Assembly: GCA_002189105.1 (NCBI GenBank)
Contig: NIOB01000002.1
Coordinates: forward strand, 186,001 to 250,000
Reading direction: 5' to 3'
Length of the DNA stretch: 64,000 nt
DNA from: Saccharibacillus soli
Lineage (GTDB): Bacteria; Bacillota; Bacilli; Paenibacillales; Paenibacillaceae
Under the pieces are notes generated by a model that worked only from the letters and a program-made list of their open reading frames with translations, did no database searches and had not been told where the DNA came from. The first letter of the stretch is position 1; each line of letters starts with the position of its first letter. Both the position numbers and the translations under genes were made by a program. Positions 24,373 to 33,345 of this stretch are shown here, piece after piece.

Positions 24373-24433
24373 CCGGCGAATAGACAAATGATCGAAACAA
24401 GCGAGAAGCGAACCAATGAGAGGAGTGGCGAAG

Positions 24434-26293
24434 ATGAGTACGATGTTGCTGCAAGAACTGCAGGGCGAACTGCGCCGGTTATATATCGCGGGCAGCGATC
24501 TGGCGGTTGACGATTTTCGATTAAAAAAGTTGGAGCCCAAGCTGGAACAGCTTGGCGAACGGGCACCCGTCTTCAAGCGGCTTGCGGAGGGGGTGTCAGC
24601 TCTCACCGGCCCTTCGGATGCTGAAGCACGCGCTGCACGCCTTCAGGATGTCGCCCTTCTGCTGAACTCTGTGCTTTCCACACAGGGAACGACTGCTGCG
24701 CAAAGCGAACTTTCCAATGCACAGGCTCCAGACATTGATCTAAGCGGCCTCTCCACGAATCGCTCTTATCGGCAGTTGGCCGAGGTGCAGAACGCCTTGT
24801 CCACATCGGGCGGCGGGCGCTACGAGATTGTGACGTCCGCTCATCAGGATGGGCTGTTCAGCGACCTGCGATTATTCCCTTTTGCCGTAAAAGCATTGGG
24901 TGATACGTATTCGGAACTGGCGGATTATGCAGCAAGAGAGATTCTGCCTTCTTATGGGCCGGCTATCGTTCCGTATCTGCTTGAAGGTCTGAACATTCAG
25001 GGCGGACGCGAAGAGGAACGCCGTCTGGAAGTGGTGCGCAGATTGGGCGTAGAAGCGGACGACAAACGTTCGCTGGAGCGTCTGGTTACAGCGGCAGAGG
25101 AAGGTGCGGACAAAGTGCGTGCAGCGGCGATCGCCTGCCTGGGGAACCATCCTGATTTCGAGGACAAGCTCATCGAATGGTCGCTGGACAAGAAGAAGCC
25201 GGTACGTGAAGGGGCGCTGGCGGCATTGGCAGTGCGCAATACAGAAGCAGCCCGTGATCGGGTGTATGAAGCTTTTGTCGGCAAAGATTCGATTCCGGCA
25301 GCACAAGCTGTGGAAGCTGCCCCTTCGACAGAACTGCTGGAACGCTTGATTCCGCTCTACGAGGAGCGGCTGCGCCGAGAATTTACGGGCGAAGAAGATC
25401 GCAAGAGCAAGGACAAACTGTGGAAAGAGCTGGAGCCTTTTACCATCGCTTTCCGTCATGCCCGGCATCCGGAACTGGAGCGGTTGTTCCTGGATCTGGT
25501 CATGAACGAAGTCAATTATCCTTCACTCGGTCGGTTGGATTATATGGAGTGGCATCGGGTATTGAATCAGGCAGCGCAGTATTTACAGGATGTCGATACG
25601 GATGAAGCGCTTGAAGCGCTGTATCGCCTGGAAGAACAAGATCCCAATTTCCTGCAGTACGCGTTCCACGCTACCAAGCAGCGCCGCTCGCCTGCCGAAT
25701 TGTATGAACGTTATGCAGGCTCTGGACGGGGACGTCTGCGTATGGCTGTCTCCAAGAAGGCACAGGAGCTGCAGGAGAAACTGATCCAAGCGGTGCGGGC
25801 AGAGGTCTATGTATACGAAGGTTACGTACGCCAGCGTCTGCCGCAGGAAGTGATTGAGCGAGATTGGGACCCACGCTGGCTGGATTGGCTGATTGATCGC
25901 GGAGATATTCAGTTGGTCGCCGCGTTGGCTGCGCCGGGTAATCCGAGGTTGTTGAAGTATTTGCAGGGTTGGGTGGAAAAGTCGAGCAACCAATTCTATG
26001 AGCATTACATCTTCATGGCGCTTGATGCAGGGGGATACGATGAGCGAACGAAGTATGAACTGCTGATGCGCTGGATGGAGAAAAAGGAATGGACGAAGAT
26101 CTACAACATTTATCAAGACGAGATTCAGCGTCTGTATCAGATTCCGGATGAGTTTGCGGCTGAGGCGGCGGATCGTCTGGAACCGCTGACGAAGAACGTC
26201 AGATTCGAGAGCATCAAAGAGACGATGGACGAGATCATTCATGCCCTTCGTCACCGTAGTGCTTCATCCAATACGCAATCGAGAGGAGAATAA
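24434..26293 (+). CDS. HEAT-like helical repeat protein, copy 2
   Basis: 619-aa tandem paralog of the preceding gene, start MSTMLLQEL with AGGAG 8 bp upstream (ATG at 24416 overlaps that site and is rejected). Conserved blocks shared with copy 1 include ELRRLYIAGSDLA, ERAPVFKRLAEGV, LLLNSVLSTQG, GREEERRLEVVRRLG and the WDPRWLDW segment. The HEAT-like unit is LVTAAEEGADKVRAAAIACLG followed by KKKPVREGALAALAV. The genes have drifted strongly at the DNA level, so the duplication is old. The gap to the MoxR-type gene is only 3 bp, indicating tight co-expression. Confidence 0.83.
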   Translation: MSTMLLQELQGELRRLYIAGSDLAVDDFRLKKLEPKLEQLGERAPVFKRLAEGVSALTGPSDAEARAARLQDVALLLNSVLSTQGTTAAQSELSNAQAPDIDLSGLSTNRSYRQLAEVQNALSTSGGGRYEIVTSAHQDGLFSDLRLFPFAVKALGDTYSELADYAAREILPSYGPAIVPYLLEGLNIQGGREEERRLEVVRRLGVEADDKRSLERLVTAAEEGADKVRAAAIACLGNHPDFEDKLIEWSLDKKKPVREGALAALAVRNTEAARDRVYEAFVGKDSIPAAQAVEAAPSTELLERLIPLYEERLRREFTGEEDRKSKDKLWKELEPFTIAFRHARHPELERLFLDLVMNEVNYPSLGRLDYMEWHRVLNQAAQYLQDVDTDEALEALYRLEEQDPNFLQYAFHATKQRRSPAELYERYAGSGRGRLRMAVSKKAQELQEKLIQAVRAEVYVYEGYVRQRLPQEVIERDWDPRWLDWLIDRGDIQLVAALAAPGNPRLLKYLQGWVEKSSNQFYEHYIFMALDAGGYDERTKYELLMRWMEKKEWTKIYNIYQDEIQRLYQIPDEFAAEAADRLEPLTKNVRFESIKETMDEIIHALRHRSASSNTQSRGE

Positions 26294-26296
26294 TCA

Positions 26297-27400
26297 ATGG
26301 CCGCAGCGAACACGACGACGCAGGACACGATGCGCCTGCCCGCCGAGCAGTTGTATCTACAGGAGATTGAAGCGCTGAAAAAAGAGGACAAAGGCGTAAT
26401 CCCACCGGGCTGGCAGATGTCCCCACGTGCGGTGCTGACCTACATTACGGGCGGGAAAGCCGGCAAGCTGGACATCACGCCCAAATACATCGGCAATCGC
26501 CGCTTAGTGGAGATGGCAATCGCTACGCTGGTCACAGATCGCGCACTGCTGCTGATCGGCGAACCGGGTACAGCCAAGTCCTGGCTGTCGGAGAACCTCT
26601 CGGCCGCTGTCAGCGGCAACTCGGGTCTGGTGGTGCAGGGTACGGCAGGAACCAGCGAAGAGCAGGTTCGCTATTCGTGGAACTACGCGATGCTGCTGGC
26701 TAACGGGCCTACCCCGGAAGCGCTGGTACGCAGCCCGATCATGCGGGCAATGGAGAGCGGGAGTGTAGCTCGCTTCGAGGAAATCTCCCGCTGTGCTTCC
26801 GAAGTTCAGGATGCGCTCATCTCGATCCTGTCGGAGAAGACGGTCTCTGTACCGGAGCTGGGCAGCGAGACGAGCGCACGCAAGGGCTTCTCGATCATTG
26901 CGACCGCCAATACACGCGACCGTGGGGTCAACGAGATGTCCGCTGCCCTCAAGCGGCGCTTCAACATCATCGTGCTTCCGGCGCCGTCTGATCTGGAGAC
27001 GGAGCTGTCGATTGTCAAGAAGCGGGTGGGCGAGATCGCCGCGTCTTATCAGCTTCAGGCTTCGCCGCCTGCGGATGAGGCGCTGCTCAAGGTGGTCACG
27101 ATCTTCCGCGAGCTGCGCAGCGGCATGACCCTCGACCGCAAGGAGAAGCTGAAGTCGCCGGGCGGCGTGATCTCGACGGCCGAAGCGATCTCGCTTCTGA
27201 CCAACAGCATGGCTCTGGCTGCAAGCTTCGGCAGCGGCGAGATGACGGATGCAGATCTTGCGGCCGGGCTTCAGGGCGCCATCGTGAAGGATGACGACAA
27301 GGATAAGCTCGTCTGGAAAGAATATCTGGATAACGTCATGAAGAAACGGGGATCGGAGTGGCGCGGACTGTATCAGGCGTGCAGGGAGATGAACGAGTGA
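26297..27400 (+). CDS. MoxR-family AAA+ ATPase (YehL-like)
   Basis: 367-aa ATPase. Walker A is GEPGTAKS (88-95), Walker B RFEEIS (159-164), sensor 1 is Asn205 in ATANTRDRG, and the arginine-finger region is LKRRFN (219-223). The Walker B second acidic residue is Glu, as in MoxR/RavA relatives. A helical lid with RELRSGM follows. MoxR ATPases work with VWA-domain proteins as chaperone-like remodelling machines, often for metal-cofactor insertion, envelope processes or conflict systems; here a VWA gene is two genes downstream. The stop overlaps the next start (GTGA). Confidence 0.93.
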   Translation: MAAANTTTQDTMRLPAEQLYLQEIEALKKEDKGVIPPGWQMSPRAVLTYITGGKAGKLDITPKYIGNRRLVEMAIATLVTDRALLLIGEPGTAKSWLSENLSAAVSGNSGLVVQGTAGTSEEQVRYSWNYAMLLANGPTPEALVRSPIMRAMESGSVARFEEISRCASEVQDALISILSEKTVSVPELGSETSARKGFSIIATANTRDRGVNEMSAALKRRFNIIVLPAPSDLETELSIVKKRVGEIAASYQLQASPPADEALLKVVTIFRELRSGMTLDRKEKLKSPGGVISTAEAISLLTNSMALAASFGSGEMTDADLAAGLQGAIVKDDDKDKLVWKEYLDNVMKKRGSEWRGLYQACREMNE

Positions 27401-29961
27401 AGACGGCGGTGGACGTCCAGGTGTCCGTCTTCGGCGTCCGGCACCTGTCCCCCGGCGGTGCCCGCCACCTGCTTGAATATCTGGATCGTGTCCGGCCTAC
27501 AGCCGTCCTGATCGAAGGCCCTTCCGATGCCACGGAGCGCATCGGCGATCTGGTTCATCCATCTACCGTACCGCCGGTTGCGGTGCTGGCTTTTACCAAT
27601 GAGATGCCGGTACGAACGGCGCTCTGGCCGTTTGCCGTCTATTCGCCCGAGCTTCAGGCGATGCGCTGGGCGAACAAAAACGGTGCGCTCTGTGAACTGA
27701 TCGACCTGCCTTCGGGCGCTGCGCTTGCGCTTCAGGATCGGCGGCGGCGCAGCCTGGAAGAACGCGGCGTCCGACGTGAGGTGCCGTCCGCGGAGGAGAG
27801 CGAAGCCGATGGCGGCGAGCCGACACGCCGTGAGGCGCCGGAGGCGCCAGGAAGCAGCGCGGCAGCAGGCGCCGCTCCAGGGGCAGAGCAGGCCGCCGAG
27901 CCTGCTGGCGGCGGATCGACCGGAATTGGCAGTGGACCAGCCGGCGAACCGGCCAGTCCGCTGCCAGGTGGTCTTCCGGCTTCGGATGAGCCTTCGGCGA
28001 TGGAGCCGGAAGGTGCTGAAGAACTTGAAGCTACCCATGCAAGCCGATCCGTCTATGAGCGGATTGCCGAACTGGCCGATGAGCATGATTATGAGACGTA
28101 CTGGGAGCGTCATTACGAGCATAATCCCAACCCGGATGCATATCGGGATTCGATCTTGGCTTTTTCGGCCGAAATGCGGGAAATGGGCGAAGAACGGGAA
28201 CGGGCGGATCAGCCGGAAGAACACGCCTATAACCATGTGCGCGAAGCTTATATGCGTCGGCAGATTCTCAAAGTGATTGAAGCCGGTCACGATCCAGCGA
28301 AGATCGTCGTGGTCTGCGGCGCGTATCACGCCGCAGCGCTGGAGCGCCCGGCAGAAGGCGCCATGACGGATGCCGAGCTGGCGGCCATGCCGACTCGCAG
28401 CTCCAAGCTGACGCTGATGCCGTATTCATATTACCGGCTGTCGAGTCTGTCCGGATACGGAGCGGGCAACCATGCTCCCCATTACTACCAGATGATGTGG
28501 GAGCTGATGGACGCGGGGCGTCTCGAAGAGCTGCCCCGGCTGTATCTGTCCACAGCGGCGCGGACGCTTCGCGCCGCCGGAACCCATCGCTCTACCGCCG
28601 AAGTCATCGAGGCGGTGCGGCTGGCCGAAGGCCTGGCTTCGCTGCACGGCGGCAGCGCTCCGACGCTGCTGGAACTGCGCGATGCCGCGCAGACGCTGCT
28701 TGGGCGCGGGGAGCTGTCGGTTGTGGCCGAGGCGCTGGCCCGGGTGGACATCGGAACCGACATCGGCAGTCTGGCTGAAGGCGTCAGCCAGACGCCGCTT
28801 CAAGACGACTTGAACCGCGAGTTGAAGCGGCTCAAGCTGACCAAATACAAGACTGCCGTGGCGAACGATCTATCGCTGGATCTGCGGGAGAATCGGCGGG
28901 TGTCTTCCCAGGAAGCCGCCTATCTGGATCTCAACCGATCCTTCCTGTTCCATCAGCTGGAGCTGCTGGAGATTCCGTTTGTCCGCTCCAAGCCAAGCAG
29001 TGCGGATCGGGCGATCTGGGCGGAAGACTGGATTATTCAGTGGACGCCGGAAGCCGAGATTCGGGTGGTCGAATCTACCCTGCTGGGTGAGACGATCGAG
29101 CTGGCCTGCGCCTACAAGCTGCGTGAGAAGCTGGAAGCCTGTACCTCACTGGCTGAGGCGTCGGAGCTGATCGGCATCTCGGTTCGCTGCGGCATGACGG
29201 CGCAGATGGAAGATGGCCGCCGCGTCCTGCAGGGTCTGGCGGCTGACAGCCGCGATGTGGCGCAGATTGCCAGAGCTGCGGAGAAGCTGTCGGGAATTGT
29301 GGCTTACGGCGATATTCGCCGCGCGGATACCACGCCGCTTGTACCGCTGCTGGAGCAGCTGTTCTTCCGGGGCAGCTTGTATCTGTGCGACGCCGCCAAC
29401 TGCAATGACGAAGCGGCATACGGGATGATTGCGGCGATGAGCGATCTGAACAAGATCGCCCAGGAACATGACGAAGTGGTCGATGTCCCCCTCTGGACGC
29501 GCGAACTGGGCGAGTTGTCTGAACGAGACGACCGCAATCCCAAGCTGTCGGGCTTCGCCTGTGCCCTGCTGCTGGAGCGCGGCGAGATGAGCGCCGAGCA
29601 GTGCGCTGCCGAAGTCTCGCGTCGGCTGTCTCCCGGCATCCCATCGGACTTGGGGGCGGGCTGGTTTGAAGGATTGTCCATGCGCAATCGTTATGCGCTG
29701 CTGTCGCGCATGAGTCTATGGGTGCAGCTGAACGATTATATTAATTCGCTGGATGACGAAGAATTCAAGCGTGCGCTTGTGTTCCTGCGCCGCGCGTTCA
29801 GCACCTTCTCGGCGCATGAAAAGACGATGATTGCCGAGACATTGGGCGAGCTGTGGGGAGTCAATACCGAACAGGCGGCCGAGATCCTGACTGGGGATCT
29901 GAAGGAGGAAGAGGACAAGATGCTGGATGAATTGAACGATTTCGACTTTGGAGACTTTTAA
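27397..29961 (+). CDS. DUF5682 family protein (YehM-like)
   Basis: 854-aa cytosolic protein starting at a GTG that overlaps the MoxR stop, with AGGGAG 9 bp upstream; the GTG at 27358 lies inside the ATPase gene. The N-terminus VSVFGVRHLSPGGARHLLEYLDRVRPTAVLIEGP is the DUF5682 hallmark (GVRHLSPG and IEGP motifs). A Pro/Gly/Ala/Glu-rich insertion (about residues 135-220) separates it from a second conserved part with MRRQILKVIEAGHDPAKIVVVCGAYHAAAL, whose GAYHA motif resembles TraB/ChaN-like hydrolase folds. The C-terminal half is helical. Acting between ATPase and VWA partner, it is the likely effector or substrate-handling subunit; no activity is established. Confidence 0.87.
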   Translation: MKTAVDVQVSVFGVRHLSPGGARHLLEYLDRVRPTAVLIEGPSDATERIGDLVHPSTVPPVAVLAFTNEMPVRTALWPFAVYSPELQAMRWANKNGALCELIDLPSGAALALQDRRRRSLEERGVRREVPSAEESEADGGEPTRREAPEAPGSSAAAGAAPGAEQAAEPAGGGSTGIGSGPAGEPASPLPGGLPASDEPSAMEPEGAEELEATHASRSVYERIAELADEHDYETYWERHYEHNPNPDAYRDSILAFSAEMREMGEERERADQPEEHAYNHVREAYMRRQILKVIEAGHDPAKIVVVCGAYHAAALERPAEGAMTDAELAAMPTRSSKLTLMPYSYYRLSSLSGYGAGNHAPHYYQMMWELMDAGRLEELPRLYLSTAARTLRAAGTHRSTAEVIEAVRLAEGLASLHGGSAPTLLELRDAAQTLLGRGELSVVAEALARVDIGTDIGSLAEGVSQTPLQDDLNRELKRLKLTKYKTAVANDLSLDLRENRRVSSQEAAYLDLNRSFLFHQLELLEIPFVRSKPSSADRAIWAEDWIIQWTPEAEIRVVESTLLGETIELACAYKLREKLEACTSLAEASELIGISVRCGMTAQMEDGRRVLQGLAADSRDVAQIARAAEKLSGIVAYGDIRRADTTPLVPLLEQLFFRGSLYLCDAANCNDEAAYGMIAAMSDLNKIAQEHDEVVDVPLWTRELGELSERDDRNPKLSGFACALLLERGEMSAEQCAAEVSRRLSPGIPSDLGAGWFEGLSMRNRYALLSRMSLWVQLNDYINSLDDEEFKRALVFLRRAFSTFSAHEKTMIAETLGELWGVNTEQAAEILTGDLKEEEDKMLDELNDFDFGDF

Positions 29962-29962
29962 T

Positions 29963-31246
29963 ATGGCGAATACATCCAATAACCCAAACCATGAGGTAGA
30001 CGAGCGGGAAGACAACAAACAGCAGGAACATTCCGTTTCTCGCTGGCGGCTGATTCTGGGCGAAGCGGCTCAAAAGCAGTTGGAGGGCATGAATGGACCG
30101 GGCGGCCTACAGCTCACCGAAGAAGAAGCAATTATGGATGCGGCGCTGGCTGCGATCTATGACGATACGGATGGCAGTCAGGGTACATCGGTTGGCGGTT
30201 CGGGTCGAGGCTCCGGCAGTGGAAGCGGCGGGCGCGGTGCGGGCAGCGGCAGAGGTTCGGTCAACCTCTCTCGCTGGCTTGGCGACGTTCGCAGTCTGTT
30301 TTCGGAAGATGTCGTCTCGATCATCCAGAATGATGCCATTGAGCGTCGGGGCTGGAAGCAGCTGCTGTTTGAACCGGAACTGCTGGCCTCGGTCAAGCCG
30401 GACATTCAGATGGTCGGCACGTTAATGGCGCTCAAAGGCAAGATTCCGGAGAAGACGAAGGAAACCGCCCGCATGTTGGTCAAGGCGGTCGTTGATGAAT
30501 TGATGGCGCGGATGAAGGAAGATATGCGGCGGGCCGTTACAGGTGCTTTGAACAAGCGTCAGCACACGCCGCTGCCTTCACTTAGCGGTCTGGATTGGAA
30601 GCGAACCATCCAACGCAATCTCAAGCATTACGATACCGAGCGGAAGATCCTGATTCCCGAGCGGTTCTATTACTTTGATCGCGCACGCCGCAGCAAGGAA
30701 TGGACGGTTATCCTGGACATTGACCAGAGCGGTTCCATGGCTGAATCGGTCATCTGGGCTTCGGTCACAGGAGCGATCTTCGCCAGTATGCCTGCGCTGG
30801 ATACGCGCGTGGTAGTGTTCGACACGGAAGTGGTCGATCTCACGGAACAGTGCGCTGATGATCCGGTGGATATGCTGTTCGGCATCCAACTGGGCGGCGG
30901 AACGGACATTAACAAGTCGGTGGCGTACTGCGAGAACTTTATTGAAGATCCCAAGAAGACCTTGTTCATTATGATTACCGACCTGTACGAAGGCGGCAAT
31001 CAGTCGGCATTGGTTCGCCGGATGCGCGAGATGCGAGAGTCCGGGGTACGCACGCTGTGCCTGTTGGCTCTGTCCGATGGAGGTCGTCCGTTCTACGATG
31101 AACGTCTGGCGCGTCAGCTGGCCCGGGATGGAACCCCTTGCTTCGCCTGCACGCCGGGTATGCTGCCGGATCTGGTCGCAGGTGCTCTCCAGGGAGCCGA
31201 TATGAGCGAATTGGCGAAGAAGTTGGTACCGACCAAGGCTAAGTAA
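29963..31246 (+). CDS. VWA-domain protein (YehP-like)
   Basis: 427-aa protein starting one base after the DUF5682 stop, with GGAG in the end of that gene. Residues 78-99 are a Gly/Ser/Arg linker. The VWA domain begins at about 245 with an intact MIDAS metal site: Asp254-x-Ser256-x-Ser258 in DIDQSGSM, the Thr of GGGTD (about 308) and the Asp of MITDLYEGG (about 330). VWA proteins bind partners through the MIDAS metal and pair with MoxR ATPases. It closes the SWIM-HEAT-HEAT-MoxR-DUF5682-VWA operon. No signal peptide or membrane segment is present, so the complex should be cytosolic. Confidence 0.92.
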   Translation: MANTSNNPNHEVDEREDNKQQEHSVSRWRLILGEAAQKQLEGMNGPGGLQLTEEEAIMDAALAAIYDDTDGSQGTSVGGSGRGSGSGSGGRGAGSGRGSVNLSRWLGDVRSLFSEDVVSIIQNDAIERRGWKQLLFEPELLASVKPDIQMVGTLMALKGKIPEKTKETARMLVKAVVDELMARMKEDMRRAVTGALNKRQHTPLPSLSGLDWKRTIQRNLKHYDTERKILIPERFYYFDRARRSKEWTVILDIDQSGSMAESVIWASVTGAIFASMPALDTRVVVFDTEVVDLTEQCADDPVDMLFGIQLGGGTDINKSVAYCENFIEDPKKTLFIMITDLYEGGNQSALVRRMREMRESGVRTLCLLALSDGGRPFYDERLARQLARDGTPCFACTPGMLPDLVAGALQGADMSELAKKLVPTKAK

Positions 31247-31425
31247 TCTCTCGAATCTTGATTTTTTGGCGAGACAAACCGCGCCATAACATAGAATCCA
31301 CCCATGAAAATGAGTGATTGCAATGGACAAAGATAAAGGCTCGGAACGTGCAATGAAGGCATTTGAGGAAGAAATTCGATGAGGGCATGTAGTGAGGCAA
31401 TCTCTCTTGACCAGAAAGCGCAGGG

Positions 31426-32112
31426 TTGATTTTGGATAACAAACCAATGAATTCGATTCGCCCTCAGGGGCATCAGTCAGAAATGAAACCCGACGAACTC
31501 CACCTGGTGGATCATCGCCAGATCGTGGAGTCCATGGTAATCCGTCGTCCTGTTCGTGCCGATGAGGCATCTGCCCAGCAGCTGTTCAGGCTGTCCATTA
31601 CAGATGCCTTTAGACAGGAAGGTCTATCGGATCACGAAGAAGAAATGGCTTATGAGATCTCTCATAAGGCCAAGCTGCTGCAAGCCGCGTTTGAAGCTTC
31701 GGAGAACGAACAGACAGCGGCGCAAGCCGAGCTTGATACACGAGGCGTACCTGTGCAGCCTATATTTCTGATCGCAGCGCTGGAAGGGCAGGTGCTGGGC
31801 ACCATTTCTTTTGGTCCCAGCGGCAAGCAGGCTCGGGAGCTGTCGCAGGGTCGCTTGAATGAAGTAGGTGAGCTGGGCAGTTTGTATATTCGGCCGGATT
31901 ATCAGAATCTGGGTATCGGTTCGCGGCTGATTGCCGCCATGATGAGTGAGCTTGAGGCGCGTGGAATTCAGAGCTTTTGCCTGGATAGCGGGTATGGGCG
32001 TGCCCAGCAGCGCTGGCGGCGCAAGTTTGGAGAGCCTTATCTATGGGTTGAAGATCATTGGGGGCCTGGCGGACATCATGCTGTCTGGCACTGCCGCGTG
32101 GATGAGATGTAA
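31426..32112 (+). CDS. GNAT family N-acetyltransferase
   Basis: Up to 228 aa from a TTG; ATGs at 31447, 31483 and 31534 are alternatives, and the GNAT fold itself begins near MVIRRPVRADEA (31534, with GTGGAG 4 bp upstream), so the true start is uncertain. The acetyl-CoA loop is LYIRPDYQNLGIGSRLIAAMM (Q/R-x-x-G-x-G variant NLGIG), with ELGSLYIRP as the preceding strand. The C-terminus CLDSGYGRAQQRWRRKFGEP and WGPGGHHAVWHC is distinctive but not assigned. Substrate unknown. The 31,247-31,425 gap shows nothing convincing. Confidence 0.82.
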   Translation: MILDNKPMNSIRPQGHQSEMKPDELHLVDHRQIVESMVIRRPVRADEASAQQLFRLSITDAFRQEGLSDHEEEMAYEISHKAKLLQAAFEASENEQTAAQAELDTRGVPVQPIFLIAALEGQVLGTISFGPSGKQARELSQGRLNEVGELGSLYIRPDYQNLGIGSRLIAAMMSELEARGIQSFCLDSGYGRAQQRWRRKFGEPYLWVEDHWGPGGHHAVWHCRVDEM

Positions 32113-32139
32113 GAGGGCCGGTTCAACTGGCAGCAAAGT

Positions 32140-32180
32140 AAAGACACCGGGCTTGATTCTCTCAAGCTGCGGTGTCTTTG
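32140..32180 (+). terminator. Probable terminator after the GNAT gene
   Basis: AAAGACACCGGGCTTGA pairs with TCAAGCTGCGGTGTCTTT around a short loop, with one bulge/mismatch; the T tail is short. Confidence 0.6.
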
Positions 32181-32286
32181 TGTTGGAAAAGAATTGGTGA
32201 AGGATGTAAAGGTAAAGGGCACCGATATTCGGCGCTTTTGACCCTCCCTGCCTAGCCCAAACCGCGAGAGAAATCAAAAATACGCT

Positions 32287-33186
32287 TCATTGATCGGCTT
32301 CTTCCGGTACGATGACCTGCACGTGAGACGGCAGGATATGCAGGTCGATGGGCAGCACGGGGCCGGGTTCGCCGTCTACATTGGTCTTGACCGGTTCGGT
32401 GGAAGACACGCGAATCTGTCGAGCGGTGAAATATTCGACGTCCTTGTGCCCCTTGAGATTGCCAAACAGCAGCGATACGCCGGCCGTAATCGTATTGAAG
32501 AAGTTCAGATCATGGACGATGAATCCATGCAGCAGTCCATCATCCACTGAGGCGTCCGGAGCCAGATTCTCGAATCCGCCAACCGAATTGGTCAGCGCAG
32601 CGATGAAGATGGGTGCTTTTCCTTCCCATACCTCACCGTCATATTCGATACGCAGTGGGGCCGCCGAATTGCCAAGCAGCTCCTTGACCCCTTCCTTGAA
32701 ATAAGCCATTGCGCCAAGCTTCGACTTGTCTTCCGAGGTGACGGAAGAAAGGGTATCGGCCAGTGAACCGGCAGCGACCACATTTGCAAACAGCTGGTCG
32801 TTCACCCGAGCCATATCCACCCGCCGTACCCGTGAGGACGTCAGGGTCTGGATCGCCTGATCGGGATTCAGCGGAATGTGCAGCGCACGGGCAAAGTCAT
32901 TGACGGTGCCGAGTGGAATCACCCCGAGCTTGGGGCGATGTTTCTGGTCGAGTAATCCATTGATCGTCTCATGCAGCGTGCCGTCTCCACCAACGGAGAC
33001 CACCAGATCAAATTCGTCTTCGCAGGCGGAAACGCAAAACTTGGTGGCGTCCAGCTCCTGCGTGGTCTCATTGACCACCACATCATAGCCAACTTCGTCA
33101 CGAAGCGTATCTTCGACTTTGCGTACATATTCAAGCGCTTTTTCTTTGCCTGAGGAAGGATTCATGATAATCATGGCCTGCTTCAC
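32287..33186 (-). CDS. Diacylglycerol/lipid kinase family protein (DgkB/YegS type)
   Basis: 299-aa lipid kinase. The GTG start gives VKQAMIIMNPSSGKEKA and is chosen because CGGAGGAAC lies 9 bp upstream; an ATG at 33207 overlaps that site. The nucleotide-binding motif VSVGGDGTLHETINGL and PLGTVNDFARAL (GGDGT and LGTxND) are diagnostic of the DAGK catalytic fold. NPSSGK forms the first glycine-rich loop and DGEPG the late metal-site region. DgkB-type enzymes recycle diacylglycerol released during lipoteichoic acid synthesis; YegS/BmrU relatives have other lipid substrates, so the exact substrate is open. Confidence 0.9.
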   Translation of the reverse strand: MKQAMIIMNPSSGKEKALEYVRKVEDTLRDEVGYDVVVNETTQELDATKFCVSACEDEFDLVVSVGGDGTLHETINGLLDQKHRPKLGVIPLGTVNDFARALHIPLNPDQAIQTLTSSRVRRVDMARVNDQLFANVVAAGSLADTLSSVTSEDKSKLGAMAYFKEGVKELLGNSAAPLRIEYDGEVWEGKAPIFIAALTNSVGGFENLAPDASVDDGLLHGFIVHDLNFFNTITAGVSLLFGNLKGHKDVEYFTARQIRVSSTEPVKTNVDGEPGPVLPIDLHILPSHVQVIVPEEADQ

Positions 33187-33345
33187 GTGAAAGTTCCTCC
33201 GTTCCATAAAATATGCTTGCTACTCCCCTTTACCCACAAAAAGACGCTCCGGCGCGGGGGAAGCCCAACAATATCGGATGGTGAAGCATAAAGTGGCCAA
33301 CAAATCAGGTACAATGAACGGAAATGACGCAGGGAGGTCGAAAAG

